A stretch of DNA of 64,000 bases. Source: DATAWK01 sp036267255. GTDB taxonomy: Bacteria; Acidobacteriota; Terriglobia; Terriglobales; Acidobacteriaceae. Made by a program: the position numbers and the translations under genes. The stretch is taken from assembly GCA_036267255.1 (NCBI GenBank), contig DATAWK010000047.1, positions 285,507 to 349,506 on the forward strand. The letters are read 5' to 3'. This document shows, one piece after another, positions 53,481 through 60,690 of the stretch. Each line of letters opens with the position of its first letter. Position 1 is the stretch's first letter. The notes beneath the pieces are model-generated. The model worked only from the letters and a program-made list of their open reading frames with translations, was not told the DNA's origin and searched no databases.

Positions 53481-54173
53481 CTATATCCGAATCTTGGGCT
53501 GCTTGGGCTGAATGATTGCCCGCGTGATCTGTTCAACAAGCTCGATAGTGTCCGGCCAATTCAGTGTAGGCTTGTTGATGCGAAGCGAAACTGCGCCATG
53601 CAGGCCGCACCAAAGCAAAAGAGACAGTCGTTCGGGATCGTCTGAGACGCGCCCAGGTCGTGACGGAATTTCACGGATCAGTTCGATGGAACGTACGAGC
53701 AGCGGACGGCCGAAGTCGGCAACGCGTGGATCGTCGAGCCGCGGTACGACACGGCCTTCAAACAGGACCTTGTAGTGGCCAGGATGTTCGAGGCCGAAGC
53801 GAACGCCCGCAAAAGATCTCGCGAGTAAGCGCTCCCAGGGCCCGCCGCCCGCACTTGCCGCCTCTGTTTCGGCCGCCGCTCGGATCACCACCTGCTCGGC
53901 GAACAATTTCTCCAGCACGGCTAGAAGCAATACGTTGCGGTTCGCGAAATGGATATAGACCGACGGCGCAGCGATTTTCGCTATCTTTGCGACGGACCGC
54001 AAGGAGAATGGATCGTCTGGGCCTAGCGTCGACAAGACCCTAAACGCGGCATCAATGATCTCGCCGCGCAGCTTTTCTCCCTCACCCCGCGCGTTGCGCG
54101 GTCGTCGGGCGCCGATCTGCCCGGAATTTGGCGCCACCATATTCGTTAGACCTTTCGATGCGAACTTTTTCAT
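53481..54173 (-). CDS. TetR/AcrR family transcriptional regulator (WHG-type C-terminus)
   Basis: A 230-residue regulator. The HTH is LRGEIIDAAFRVLSTLGPDDPFSLRSVAKIAKIAAPSVYIHFANRNVLLLAVLEKLF (about residues 35-90). The C-terminal part with RSFAGVRFGLEHPGHYKVLFEGRV and LLLWCGLHGAVSLRINKPTLNWPD matches the WHG/TetR_C_33 type. It is divergent from an aldo/keto reductase gene, with nested inverted repeats in the gap that are the obvious operator. Start could instead be the Met at 54140, nearer to the HTH. The inducer is unknown; the neighbours (AKR, alpha/beta hydrolase, SDR) suggest a small hydrophobic or carbonyl compound. Confidence 0.88.
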   Translation of the reverse strand: MKKFASKGLTNMVAPNSGQIGARRPRNARGEGEKLRGEIIDAAFRVLSTLGPDDPFSLRSVAKIAKIAAPSVYIHFANRNVLLLAVLEKLFAEQVVIRAAAETEAASAGGGPWERLLARSFAGVRFGLEHPGHYKVLFEGRVVPRLDDPRVADFGRPLLVRSIELIREIPSRPGRVSDDPERLSLLLWCGLHGAVSLRINKPTLNWPDTIELVEQITRAIIQPKQPKIRI

Positions 54174-54188
54174 ATCTTAGCCGAATGG

Positions 54189-54230
54189 TTGACGTATGTA
54201 AGCTAACGTAGATAAGCTTACATACGTTAG
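54189..54230. promoter_or_regulatory. promoter with nested inverted repeats, operator of the second TetR
   Basis: ACGTATGTAAGCT (54192-54204) and AGCTTACATACGT (54215-54227) are perfect 13-base arms; CTAACGTA (54203-54210) and TACGTTAG (54223-54230) form a second overlapping palindrome. A plus-strand promoter TTGACG (54189-54194), 16 bases, GATAAG (54211-54216) lies inside the repeats and leads into the aldo/keto reductase gene. Confidence 0.78.
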
Positions 54231-54248
54231 TTCTTTCGGAGACATTCC

Positions 54249-55139
54249 ATGTGCCCATTGCCCAATCTTGACGGAGTCTTCGCGCCAGTTGGCTCAAGCC
54301 TCGCTCTAAACCGAATTGGATATGGCGCAATCCAGCTCACCGGCCCCATGGCGTGGGGCTTACCGAAAGATCGCCGTGCGGCCGTGGCGGTCGTCCGCGA
54401 GGCTGTACGGCTCGGCATCAACCATATCGACACCAGCGACTATTACGGCCCTCATATCGCCAACTCGATCATCCGAGAGGCTCTCCATCCCTATCCCGAA
54501 GGACTGACAATCGTTACTAAGGTCGGCGCTCGACGCGGTCCAGACAAATCCTGGCCACCGGCGCTGTCCAAGCAGGAGCTGACGGACGCCGTGCATGACA
54601 ATCTGCGACACTTAGGCCTTGATGTCTTGGACGTGGTTAATCTTCGCGTTGGGGGACCATTCGCGCCAAACGACAATTCAATTGCCGAGCCTCTTTCAGT
54701 ACTCGCAGGGCTTAAGAAGCAGGGATTGATCCGGCATATCGGCCTCAGCAACATCACGATTGGCCAATTCCATGAAGGCGAAAAGATTGCTAAGATTTTG
54801 TGCGTCCAGAACCATTACAATCTCATGCACCGGCTGGATGACGCTCTGATCGATGTTCTCGTAGGCAAGGGCATCGCGTTCGTCCCATTCTTTCCACTGG
54901 GCGGGTTCCGGCCGTTGCGATCCCCCACCCTGGATGCAGTTGCGGCTTCGCTGGGCGCCTCTACACGACAAGTTGCTCTTGCATGGCTGCTCCACCGAGC
55001 GCCCAACATCTTGATCATCGCCGGCACGTCCTCAGCTGACCATCTTCACGAAAACATCAAGGCCGGGTCATTGCGGCTTTCGTCCGAAACCATGACCCGA
55101 CTGGAACAGATTGCCCCGATGGTGGTGCCGGAAGATTGA
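54249..55139 (+). CDS. aldo/keto reductase
   Basis: A 296-residue cytoplasmic NAD(P)H oxidoreductase. Asp and Tyr are in HIDTSDYYGPHIAN and Lys in TIVTKVGARRG; the usual catalytic His position reads VVNLRVGG instead of LxHxP, a change known in one AKR subgroup. The C-terminal cofactor site is LIIAGTSSADHLHENIKAGSLRLSS. It is the first gene of the plus-strand run controlled by the divergent TetR. The likely role is detoxification or conversion of a carbonyl compound; the substrate is unknown. Ribosome binding site GGAG precedes the ATG. Confidence 0.87.
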   Translation: MCPLPNLDGVFAPVGSSLALNRIGYGAIQLTGPMAWGLPKDRRAAVAVVREAVRLGINHIDTSDYYGPHIANSIIREALHPYPEGLTIVTKVGARRGPDKSWPPALSKQELTDAVHDNLRHLGLDVLDVVNLRVGGPFAPNDNSIAEPLSVLAGLKKQGLIRHIGLSNITIGQFHEGEKIAKILCVQNHYNLMHRLDDALIDVLVGKGIAFVPFFPLGGFRPLRSPTLDAVAASLGASTRQVALAWLLHRAPNILIIAGTSSADHLHENIKAGSLRLSSETMTRLEQIAPMVVPED

Positions 55140-55228
55140 AACCCAATGCGGTAAACCTTCCTCTATCGCGAATCGAATTCATACTCAATCCACAGGTTCT
55201 TGGTTAAGACACGGTAAAGGAGAACACG

Positions 55229-56035
55229 ATGACAAATCCAGAGATTCACCTCACGCAATGGTCGAGATTTGGGACCTCGGATCCCGCTGTCGTTCTGGTG
55301 CACGGCGGCGCGCAGGGCAGCGCTAGGAGAGGCGATCAGCATTTTTCCAGACAGTCTCGGTTGGCGACTGAGGGCTGGCGAGTTATCGTGCCAGATCGTC
55401 CCGGCCACGGCCTCAGCCCATCGCCGGGGCGTCCCGACGATGCCGAAGCAGATGGGCTTTGGGTGGCCGATCTGCTGGGCGACGGCGCGCATCTCGTGGG
55501 ACATTCATTCGGCGGCTCCGTGGCATTGGCCGCCGCCGCGCTACGGCCCGACGCGGTGTTGTCGCTGACATTCATCGAACCGGCCATGCATGCGCTCGCC
55601 GCCGGCGATCCCAGGGTTCAAGAGTTCTTCAAAGGCATGATGGCGGTCCACGCGGGGGAGCCGTCCGCGGCAGAAGTCGCGACCCGATTTCTGAAGCAGG
55701 TGGGTTTGCCCGCCGAGGTCCGGGAGTCGTTGGACACGGACGAATTGGAGCGTATAGGCGAGGCGATCCGGCGCATGAAACTGCCATCGGCAGATTGGCT
55801 GCGGACTTCGCTCGATAATATTAAGGCGCGGGGTGTTCCTGCGCTGGTCGTGACGGGCGGATGGAGCCCTGCATACGAGGCCGTCGGCGATGTTGTTTCC
55901 GGGCTCTGCGGCGCTGCCAGGGTCGTTGTCGCGTCTGACCACCATCTGTTGCACTCGGCGTCGGACGAATTCAACCAACACCTTGCGGAATTCATGCGGC
56001 AAGCCGATCTGGAGCGGCGTTCACACATGGCCTGA
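55229..56035 (+). CDS. alpha/beta hydrolase
   Basis: A 268-residue cytoplasmic hydrolase. The oxyanion segment is VVLVHGGAQGSA, the nucleophile serine is in LVGHSFGGSVAL (near residue 93), and the catalytic His probably in ASDHHLLHSA near the C-terminus. A good AAAGGAG site lies ahead of the ATG. It is 89 bases after the aldo/keto reductase gene and probably in the same transcript. Esterase, lactonase or C-C bond hydrolase are possible; the sequence does not decide. Confidence 0.87.
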   Translation: MTNPEIHLTQWSRFGTSDPAVVLVHGGAQGSARRGDQHFSRQSRLATEGWRVIVPDRPGHGLSPSPGRPDDAEADGLWVADLLGDGAHLVGHSFGGSVALAAAALRPDAVLSLTFIEPAMHALAAGDPRVQEFFKGMMAVHAGEPSAAEVATRFLKQVGLPAEVRESLDTDELERIGEAIRRMKLPSADWLRTSLDNIKARGVPALVVTGGWSPAYEAVGDVVSGLCGAARVVVASDHHLLHSASDEFNQHLAEFMRQADLERRSHMA

Positions 56036-56394
56036 TGTGAGCTAGCCCCTAAGCGGCGGCCCGCACTTTACGACGTATTTCCTTTCGCGAAGAAGGAGAA
56101 AGTGGTGCTCAGCATCATTTGAGCCATCGGCACGCGGGACAAGTTTCTGATCCTCGATGTCATTAACCGCAAACCAGGCGATTCGGTGTCGGTGATTATC
56201 CAGGAGCGCATTGCGGCGAACCGCAGGGAGTAGCGCTGGAGCACGGAGAAGCGTATTCAGCCCTTGCACCTGTAACCTTTTCGCGGAACCGCGTGTCAGA
56301 CTATCGCGATTCTCTGTCTATGTGGGCAGTCGTTCAAATCGCGCACTCACACAACGAGCGAGTCAACCTCAGTACAGGCGATGGGAGAGTAGTC
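56036..56394. other. intergenic stretch, possible gene remnant
   Basis: About 360 bases between the hydrolase and the SDR. On the minus strand near 56100-56230 a short frame reads RIAWFAVNDIEDQKLVPRADG, which looks coding-like but lacks a start and continuation. I cannot assign it. The SDR ribosome binding site (GGGAGAG) is at the right end. Confidence 0.35.
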
Positions 56395-57126
56395 ATGGGC
56401 AAGCTGAAGGGCAAAGTGGCTGTCATCACGGGAGCAACTTCTGGGATGGCACTGGCGTCGGCAAAACTATTTGTCGAGGAGGGGGCCTATGTGTTCATTA
56501 CAGGGCGAAGACAAGAAAATCTAGATGATGCGGTCAATGCTATTGGGCACGACGTAACTGGGGTGCGGGCGGATTCGGCGAACCTGGCCGACTTGGATCG
56601 ACTTTACGAGATCGTTAGGAAGGAGAAGGGCCATATCGATATCGTCTTTGCCAGCGCGGGTCATGGCGGTCGCGCGCCCTTGGGGGAAATTACAGAAGAG
56701 CAGTTCGACAATCTCTTCGCTCTAAATACACGCGGCACGCTCTTTACCGTGCAGAAAGCGCTTCCGATGATGCGGGACGGTGGATCGATCATCATGAATG
56801 GATCGATCGCCCATCTCAAGGGTATGCCCGGACTTGGAGTCTATGCGGGAAGCAAAGCCGCTCTGCGGTCTTTTGCCCGATCCTGGGCTGTGGACCTTGC
56901 AGAGCGCAGGATTCGGGTGAACGTGCTTAGTCCTGGGCCGATCGCCACGAACGCCATGGCGAATATGCCTGCAGAGGCGAAGGAGTATTTCGTGTCAGGC
57001 ATTCCGCGAAGGGAATTAGGTCGCTCGGAGGAGATCGCAACGGCAGCTCTTTTCCTCGCCTCTGACGATTCCAGTTTCGTAAACGGCAGCGAAATCTGTG
57101 TCGATGGTGGGTTTGCCCAAATCTAA
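56395..57126 (+). CDS. short-chain dehydrogenase/reductase (SDR)
   Basis: A 243-residue classical SDR. The nucleotide-binding motif reads TGATSGMALA, where the usual TGxxxGxG is altered at its last glycine (Ala), which is unusual and may affect cofactor choice or activity. NxAG is replaced by FASAGHGG, the catalytic Ser is in IIMNGSIAHLKG, and Tyr and Lys in YAGSKAALRSFARSWA; PGPIAT and the C-terminal NGSEICVDGGFAQI are normal. ATG 56395 follows GGGAGAG; an upstream frame to 56293 would add an unlikely extension. A terminator hairpin follows, so this gene probably ends the unit. Confidence 0.9.
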   Translation: MGKLKGKVAVITGATSGMALASAKLFVEEGAYVFITGRRQENLDDAVNAIGHDVTGVRADSANLADLDRLYEIVRKEKGHIDIVFASAGHGGRAPLGEITEEQFDNLFALNTRGTLFTVQKALPMMRDGGSIIMNGSIAHLKGMPGLGVYAGSKAALRSFARSWAVDLAERRIRVNVLSPGPIATNAMANMPAEAKEYFVSGIPRRELGRSEEIATAALFLASDDSSFVNGSEICVDGGFAQI

Positions 57127-57155
57127 TCAATTAATCCAACTTCAAGTGCGAAAGG

Positions 57156-57183
57156 GAGGCGGTGTCAGAATCGACACCGCCTC
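57156..57183 (+). terminator. hairpin terminator after the SDR gene
   Basis: GAGGCGGTGTC (57156-57166) pairs with GACACCGCCTC (57173-57183) around a six-base loop, 30 bases after the SDR stop. GC-rich stem without a clear T run. Confidence 0.7.
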
Positions 57184-57489
57184 ACTCCTCACACCCGAGG
57201 CGATTGAAGCCCTTCCCGACGGATAGCGTTGGTCTGATCCGCCGACGCGGATGGTGCGGCGGGAGCTATCTCCTGACCGAAAAGGGGATGGCTCTATTAT
57301 CCACGCACTTCCCAGAGCGGCTAGGGATTGTCAAAACGGATTGGCGGTTCATCCTTCAGCTTCAAGACTCCTTTGCCACGCTAATCTGTGAGTGTTCATA
57401 TGATTGGCAATTGGCTTGGCCTTCGTTCGCGCCCTTCTCACCTGCCTTGAAGCCGGTCCCGGCAGAGATGATTAAAGTGCGTAATACGC
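57184..57489 (+). other. possible remnant of a winged-helix (HxlR-like) regulator
   Basis: An open frame through this stretch contains VGLIRRRGWCGGSYLLTEKGMALL, which resembles the wing and following helix of HxlR-type regulators (GLI.R....Y.LTEKG..L). The rest is not recognisable and there is no start with ribosome binding site outside the terminator hairpin. Treated as a possible gene fragment only. Confidence 0.25.
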
Positions 57490-58764
57490 TCAGTGCCAAG
57501 CAAGGCTAATAGGATGGACCGTGGTCACAAACTGGACCATAAGGAAACTGTTTATCTGTCCGGGCGTGGAGTTACCTTGAATTTCATAGCCCCACTTGAT
57601 TAATTCGTACCTGCTTGCGCGATAACCCGCAGCTATCTCGTAAACCTCTTCGTGATTGCGCTGAATCCCACTCGTAATCAGGTATCCGTCACGCACGGCC
57701 ACGAACCATCGGGGACTCAGGACGCGCTTGGCTTCGACATACGCCCCCTCCCGCCGGGTAGGCGGTATCTCGTGGTAAGGCATGAGCATCCAGTTCCACT
57801 CCGCCTCCACATTCCAGTGACCGCGAGCGAACTGTACGTCCGTACCGAGGCTGCTGGACGGCAGGCGGTTTGGATTCGCCTCCCCAGGGAAATAGAAGGG
57901 CCATTGCCTGTTCAAGTATGGACCTCGCGCGCCGGCAATGCCTACGCGCAATCCCTGACGAACGGTGTACCCAGCGCCTCCCGCCCAGTTGCCGTACTGA
58001 TCCCGGTCGAATATGCTACGAGGATCCATCAGAGACGAATTCACAAATTGGGCACGCGCGTCCCATTTCCCGAGCGTGACGTCCGTCTGGATACCGGCGA
58101 GTCCCGCAGTCGAAATCAAGCCGTAATAGCCGTAGAGAACTGGTATATCGATCAAAGGGTTGACGGCGTCGTCATAACGCAGATTGAAGGCGCCGACGGC
58201 CGATGATAATTGACCCGCGCGCACGTTGACCGAGCCCGATTTCCAGAACCGCGAATACCCAATGTTAGCTCGCAGCACTTTCGTCGTCACCGCGTGTCCG
58301 GGTGTTGTGAAGTCTGAAGTGAAGTACGGAACAGAGTTAAGCTGCACAGCACTGGCAACGGTCCAGTGTTCACTGAACTTCACCGTTGGATAAACAACGG
58401 TGCGGAAAGCCCCGTCGAGCGGCGACCCGTTTCTTGGGCTCTCGGTGAGCTCGGGCGCGTAGATTGCCTCGCCGCTGACGGTAGCGCGCACATCAAACCC
58501 CGATTGCGCTTCCTGCCCTGCCAGCCGGGCCGCGGGCATTAATACCAGCGCCGCGAAGAGGAAAGCTAAGTAGTTGAACGCATTTTCCTGCGGTCCCCAT
58601 CGTTGCCATGCCCTCGGCGGAGTCTCCGAGATGTAACGCGCGCCAGAAACGGTCACATAGAACATATCGGCCGGATGGTGTTCTTTCTTCACCCTTTCCA
58701 AGCGTTTCGGAGGCAGCCTATGACCCCTTGGATAGCGGGCCGCTGTGACGATTCCCGCCTTCAT
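57490..58764 (-). CDS. outer-membrane beta-barrel (porin-like) protein
   Basis: Up to 424 residues. After a long N-terminal stretch there is a signal-like helix NYLAFLFAALVLMPAARLAGQ, then alternating strands with aromatic girdles (FRTVVYPTVKFSEHWTVASAVQL, ANIGYSRFWKSGSVNVRAGQLSSAVGAFNLRYDDAVNPLIDIP, WNVEAEWNWMLMPYHEIPPTRREGAYVEAKRVLSPRWFVAVR). This has the look of phosphate-selective or carbohydrate-selective porins but I cannot name the family. The true start is uncertain, because the leader begins about 65 residues in; Met at 58665 is an alternative. It is alone on the minus strand between accessory genes. Confidence 0.7.
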   Translation of the reverse strand: MKAGIVTAARYPRGHRLPPKRLERVKKEHHPADMFYVTVSGARYISETPPRAWQRWGPQENAFNYLAFLFAALVLMPAARLAGQEAQSGFDVRATVSGEAIYAPELTESPRNGSPLDGAFRTVVYPTVKFSEHWTVASAVQLNSVPYFTSDFTTPGHAVTTKVLRANIGYSRFWKSGSVNVRAGQLSSAVGAFNLRYDDAVNPLIDIPVLYGYYGLISTAGLAGIQTDVTLGKWDARAQFVNSSLMDPRSIFDRDQYGNWAGGAGYTVRQGLRVGIAGARGPYLNRQWPFYFPGEANPNRLPSSSLGTDVQFARGHWNVEAEWNWMLMPYHEIPPTRREGAYVEAKRVLSPRWFVAVRDGYLITSGIQRNHEEVYEIAAGYRASRYELIKWGYEIQGNSTPGQINSFLMVQFVTTVHPISLAWH

Positions 58765-59170
58765 CCCATTTATCTTCTATCAACCCCAGCAATAGTCAAT
58801 GGCTCATACGTGTCAAGGGTGAAGTAAAACCAGGCCACTATGGCGGAGTAAGAGTAGGCCGGTAGATCGGTGTTGAGTAGCTGCGGTGTGTGCGGGGTAG
58901 AAGACCTCAGGAGCGCAGCGAACACCTGTTTCAGAGTGAGATGTCCGTTGTGCTCTCTGGAAGTTAGCGGATTTTTAAGGCCGCAAGCAATACGACGTCC
59001 TCGTCTCCGTCCGCTAAACGATTCATCCCATTAGATAAGTGACAGGAGAATAGTTGCGAGACACCGTAAGACCTACGATATGCCCCTTATCGGCGCCATA
59101 TAATCGCGAATGTATCCTTGGTTGATCTCTGGGGTTCTCTGGCGCTAAGGCCGTGTGGTGATCGCGTCTC
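58765..59170. other. intergenic stretch, no gene recognised
   Basis: About 400 bases before the sigma/anti-sigma cluster end. No credible coding frame, tRNA or strong hairpin was seen. It contains CAGAGTGAGATGTCC (near 58937), which shares ATGTCC with the repeat at the right edge of the window and might be an old insertion sequence end. Confidence 0.4.
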
Positions 59171-59374
59171 TTATCGTGGATAATGGCGCCTTGGGCGCGA
59201 GTTCCACACCATCCGTTCCGGATCGCTGAATTCCCAACTGAGCCCACAGGGTCTCAGGGTCGACGGTGGTTGGTTGTCCTTCCATTGGTTGTCCATGTCA
59301 ACAAGAACGGTTGTTCCAGTCGCCTTATCGCCTATATCCAAGACTTTTAATCTCACGGCGACTGCTTCACTCAT
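59171..59374 (-). CDS. short hypothetical protein overlapping the anti-sigma gene
   Basis: A 67-residue frame whose ATG overlaps the anti-sigma stop by four bases, the same arrangement that links DoxX, sigma and anti-sigma genes upstream. It starts SEAVAVRLKVLDIGDKATGTTVLVDMD and ends basic. No domain is recognised. The overlap argues for translation; the odd composition of its second half argues against. Confidence 0.35.
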   Translation of the reverse strand: MSEAVAVRLKVLDIGDKATGTTVLVDMDNQWKDNQPPSTLRPCGLSWEFSDPERMVWNSRPRRHYPR

Positions 59375-59628
59375 TCGCCCCGGTACTCTTCGAGCTCCAG
59401 ATCGATCCGCGCGTGCAGCCGTTCGCTAAATCCTACTGGCAGTTCGAATATTCGGTCATCGGCGGTGAGTATGATGACGTTTCGCGTGGAGTCGAGAACC
59501 GCTGAACAGATTTCGCAGTGTTCAAGGTGCTTCTGAACGTCGGTCCTCACTTCCTCGGTCAGGGTTCCATCGAGGTAGTCGGAGATGAAATTCCAGACGT
59601 GCTTGCAATCTATGACCACGGGAACCAC
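59371..59628 (-). CDS. zinc-finger anti-sigma factor (zf-HC2)
   Basis: An 85-residue protein with the ZAS motif H34-x3-C38-x2-C41 in KHLEHCEIC, preceded by CKHVWNFISDYLDGTLTEEVRTDVQ. This domain binds its cognate ECF sigma factor and often releases it on oxidation of the zinc cysteines. There is no membrane segment, so it is a soluble type. It overlaps the sigma gene end by 18 bases, showing tight coupling and fitting a one-to-one complex. Confidence 0.9.
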   Translation of the reverse strand: MVPVVIDCKHVWNFISDYLDGTLTEEVRTDVQKHLEHCEICSAVLDSTRNVIILTADDRIFELPVGFSERLHARIDLELEEYRGE

Positions 59629-60242
59629 CTCCTTCTCGATTGTTGCGTGGCAGTCTTCAATTGAGGAGCCAATTGCTTTTGCAACATCATACGCGCTCTG
59701 TGCAGTCGAACTTTCACGCTGGGAACACTGACATTCAAAGCGGCGGCCGTTTCGTTGATATTCATTTCTTCTACGTCCCGAAGCATGAAGACCTGTCGGT
59801 AGATATCAGGAAGACAGGCAATAGCATCTTGAAGGAGTTTCCTGATTTCTCCCCTCTCGACCGCCTCAGAAGGTATCTCGCGCCAATCGCGCAGCAAAGC
59901 CGGAGAAACATGTTGATCTTCGTCCGGAGGTGTATCGAGTGAATCCATCGGAACTAGCATCTTCCTGCGAAGCCGCGTCCGCGCCTCATTAAGCGTGATG
60001 CTGATGAGCCAGGTACTGAACTTCGATTCCGCACGGAATGACGCCAGATTGCGGAAGGCCCGCACGAACGCCTCCTGGGCCACGTCCTCGGCATCTGCCT
60101 CATTCTTCATATAGGACAAAGCCATCAAATAGGCACTTCGTTCATGAGGGCGAATCAGGTCATGGAAGACCTGTGTCTCTCCGCCGAGAATCGCGGCGAT
60201 CATCTCCGCTTCAGTCCGATTTGAAGTCTTAGGCTCGTTCAC
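59610..60242 (-). CDS. ECF RNA polymerase sigma factor
   Basis: A 210-residue sigma-70 family group 4 factor. Region 2 reads HERSAYLMALSYMKNEADAEDVAQEAFVRAFRNLASFRAESKFSTWLISITLNEARTRLRR (about residues 30-90); region 4 reads AIACLPDIYRQVFMLRDVEEMNINETAAALNVSVPSVKVRLHRARMMLQKQL (about 135-190). The GTG start at 60242 overlaps the DoxX stop (GTGA), which is why a longer frame to 60410 was rejected. Its product would direct transcription of a stress set, perhaps including this operon, under control of the next gene. Confidence 0.92.
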   Translation of the reverse strand: MNEPKTSNRTEAEMIAAILGGETQVFHDLIRPHERSAYLMALSYMKNEADAEDVAQEAFVRAFRNLASFRAESKFSTWLISITLNEARTRLRRKMLVPMDSLDTPPDEDQHVSPALLRDWREIPSEAVERGEIRKLLQDAIACLPDIYRQVFMLRDVEEMNINETAAALNVSVPSVKVRLHRARMMLQKQLAPQLKTATQQSRRRWFPWS

Positions 60243-60643
60243 TGCTCGAAAGCTTTCACTCGTTTTGCGATTAGGGTATCGACTGCGAACAGACCTGCTC
60301 CGAAGATAAGGACCATCAATGAGGCGAACAGGAAGGTGTAGGGGTCGGCGACATAGAACTTGCCCGGATCGGAGAACACAGAGGTGAGCGCTTCGCGGTC
60401 CGCAGCCCAATAGGCGACGAACATGTTACAGGCCAGGAGGAAGGCGATGGGCCTCGAAAAGAGACCAAGCATAAGAAGGATACCGCCGACGAACTCCAAG
60501 GTCGAAATGGCGGGTGCAGTGAAGCCCGGTACGGGCACATTCAGACTTGCGAAGAATCCGGTGATCTTCGCAAGGTTGTGGAGCTTTCCCCATCCGGTCT
60601 GGGCGAATTGGAACCCCCAGTAAAGGCGCACCAACAAGAGCAT
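60239..60643 (-). CDS. DoxX family membrane protein (N-terminus shifted out of frame)
   Basis: A 134-residue frame with about four membrane helices: MLLLVRLYWGFQFAQTGWGKL, FTAPAISTLEFVGGILLMLGLFSRPIAFLLACNMFVAYWAA and YTFLFASLMVLIFGAGLF. Family proteins usually begin MKKLLN.Y.R.TA before this point. Exactly that text, MKKLLNVYRRITAHA, is present 40 bases upstream (ATG 60683 behind GAGGAAG) but in another frame, so a small deletion has separated the two. DoxX proteins take part in quinone or thiol redox at the inner membrane. Overlap with the ECF sigma gene suggests redox signalling. Confidence 0.82.
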   Translation of the reverse strand: MLLLVRLYWGFQFAQTGWGKLHNLAKITGFFASLNVPVPGFTAPAISTLEFVGGILLMLGLFSRPIAFLLACNMFVAYWAADREALTSVFSDPGKFYVADPYTFLFASLMVLIFGAGLFAVDTLIAKRVKAFEQ

Positions 60644-60690
60644 GGGCGGTGATGCGGCGATAGACGTTCAATAGCTTTTTCATGACTTCC

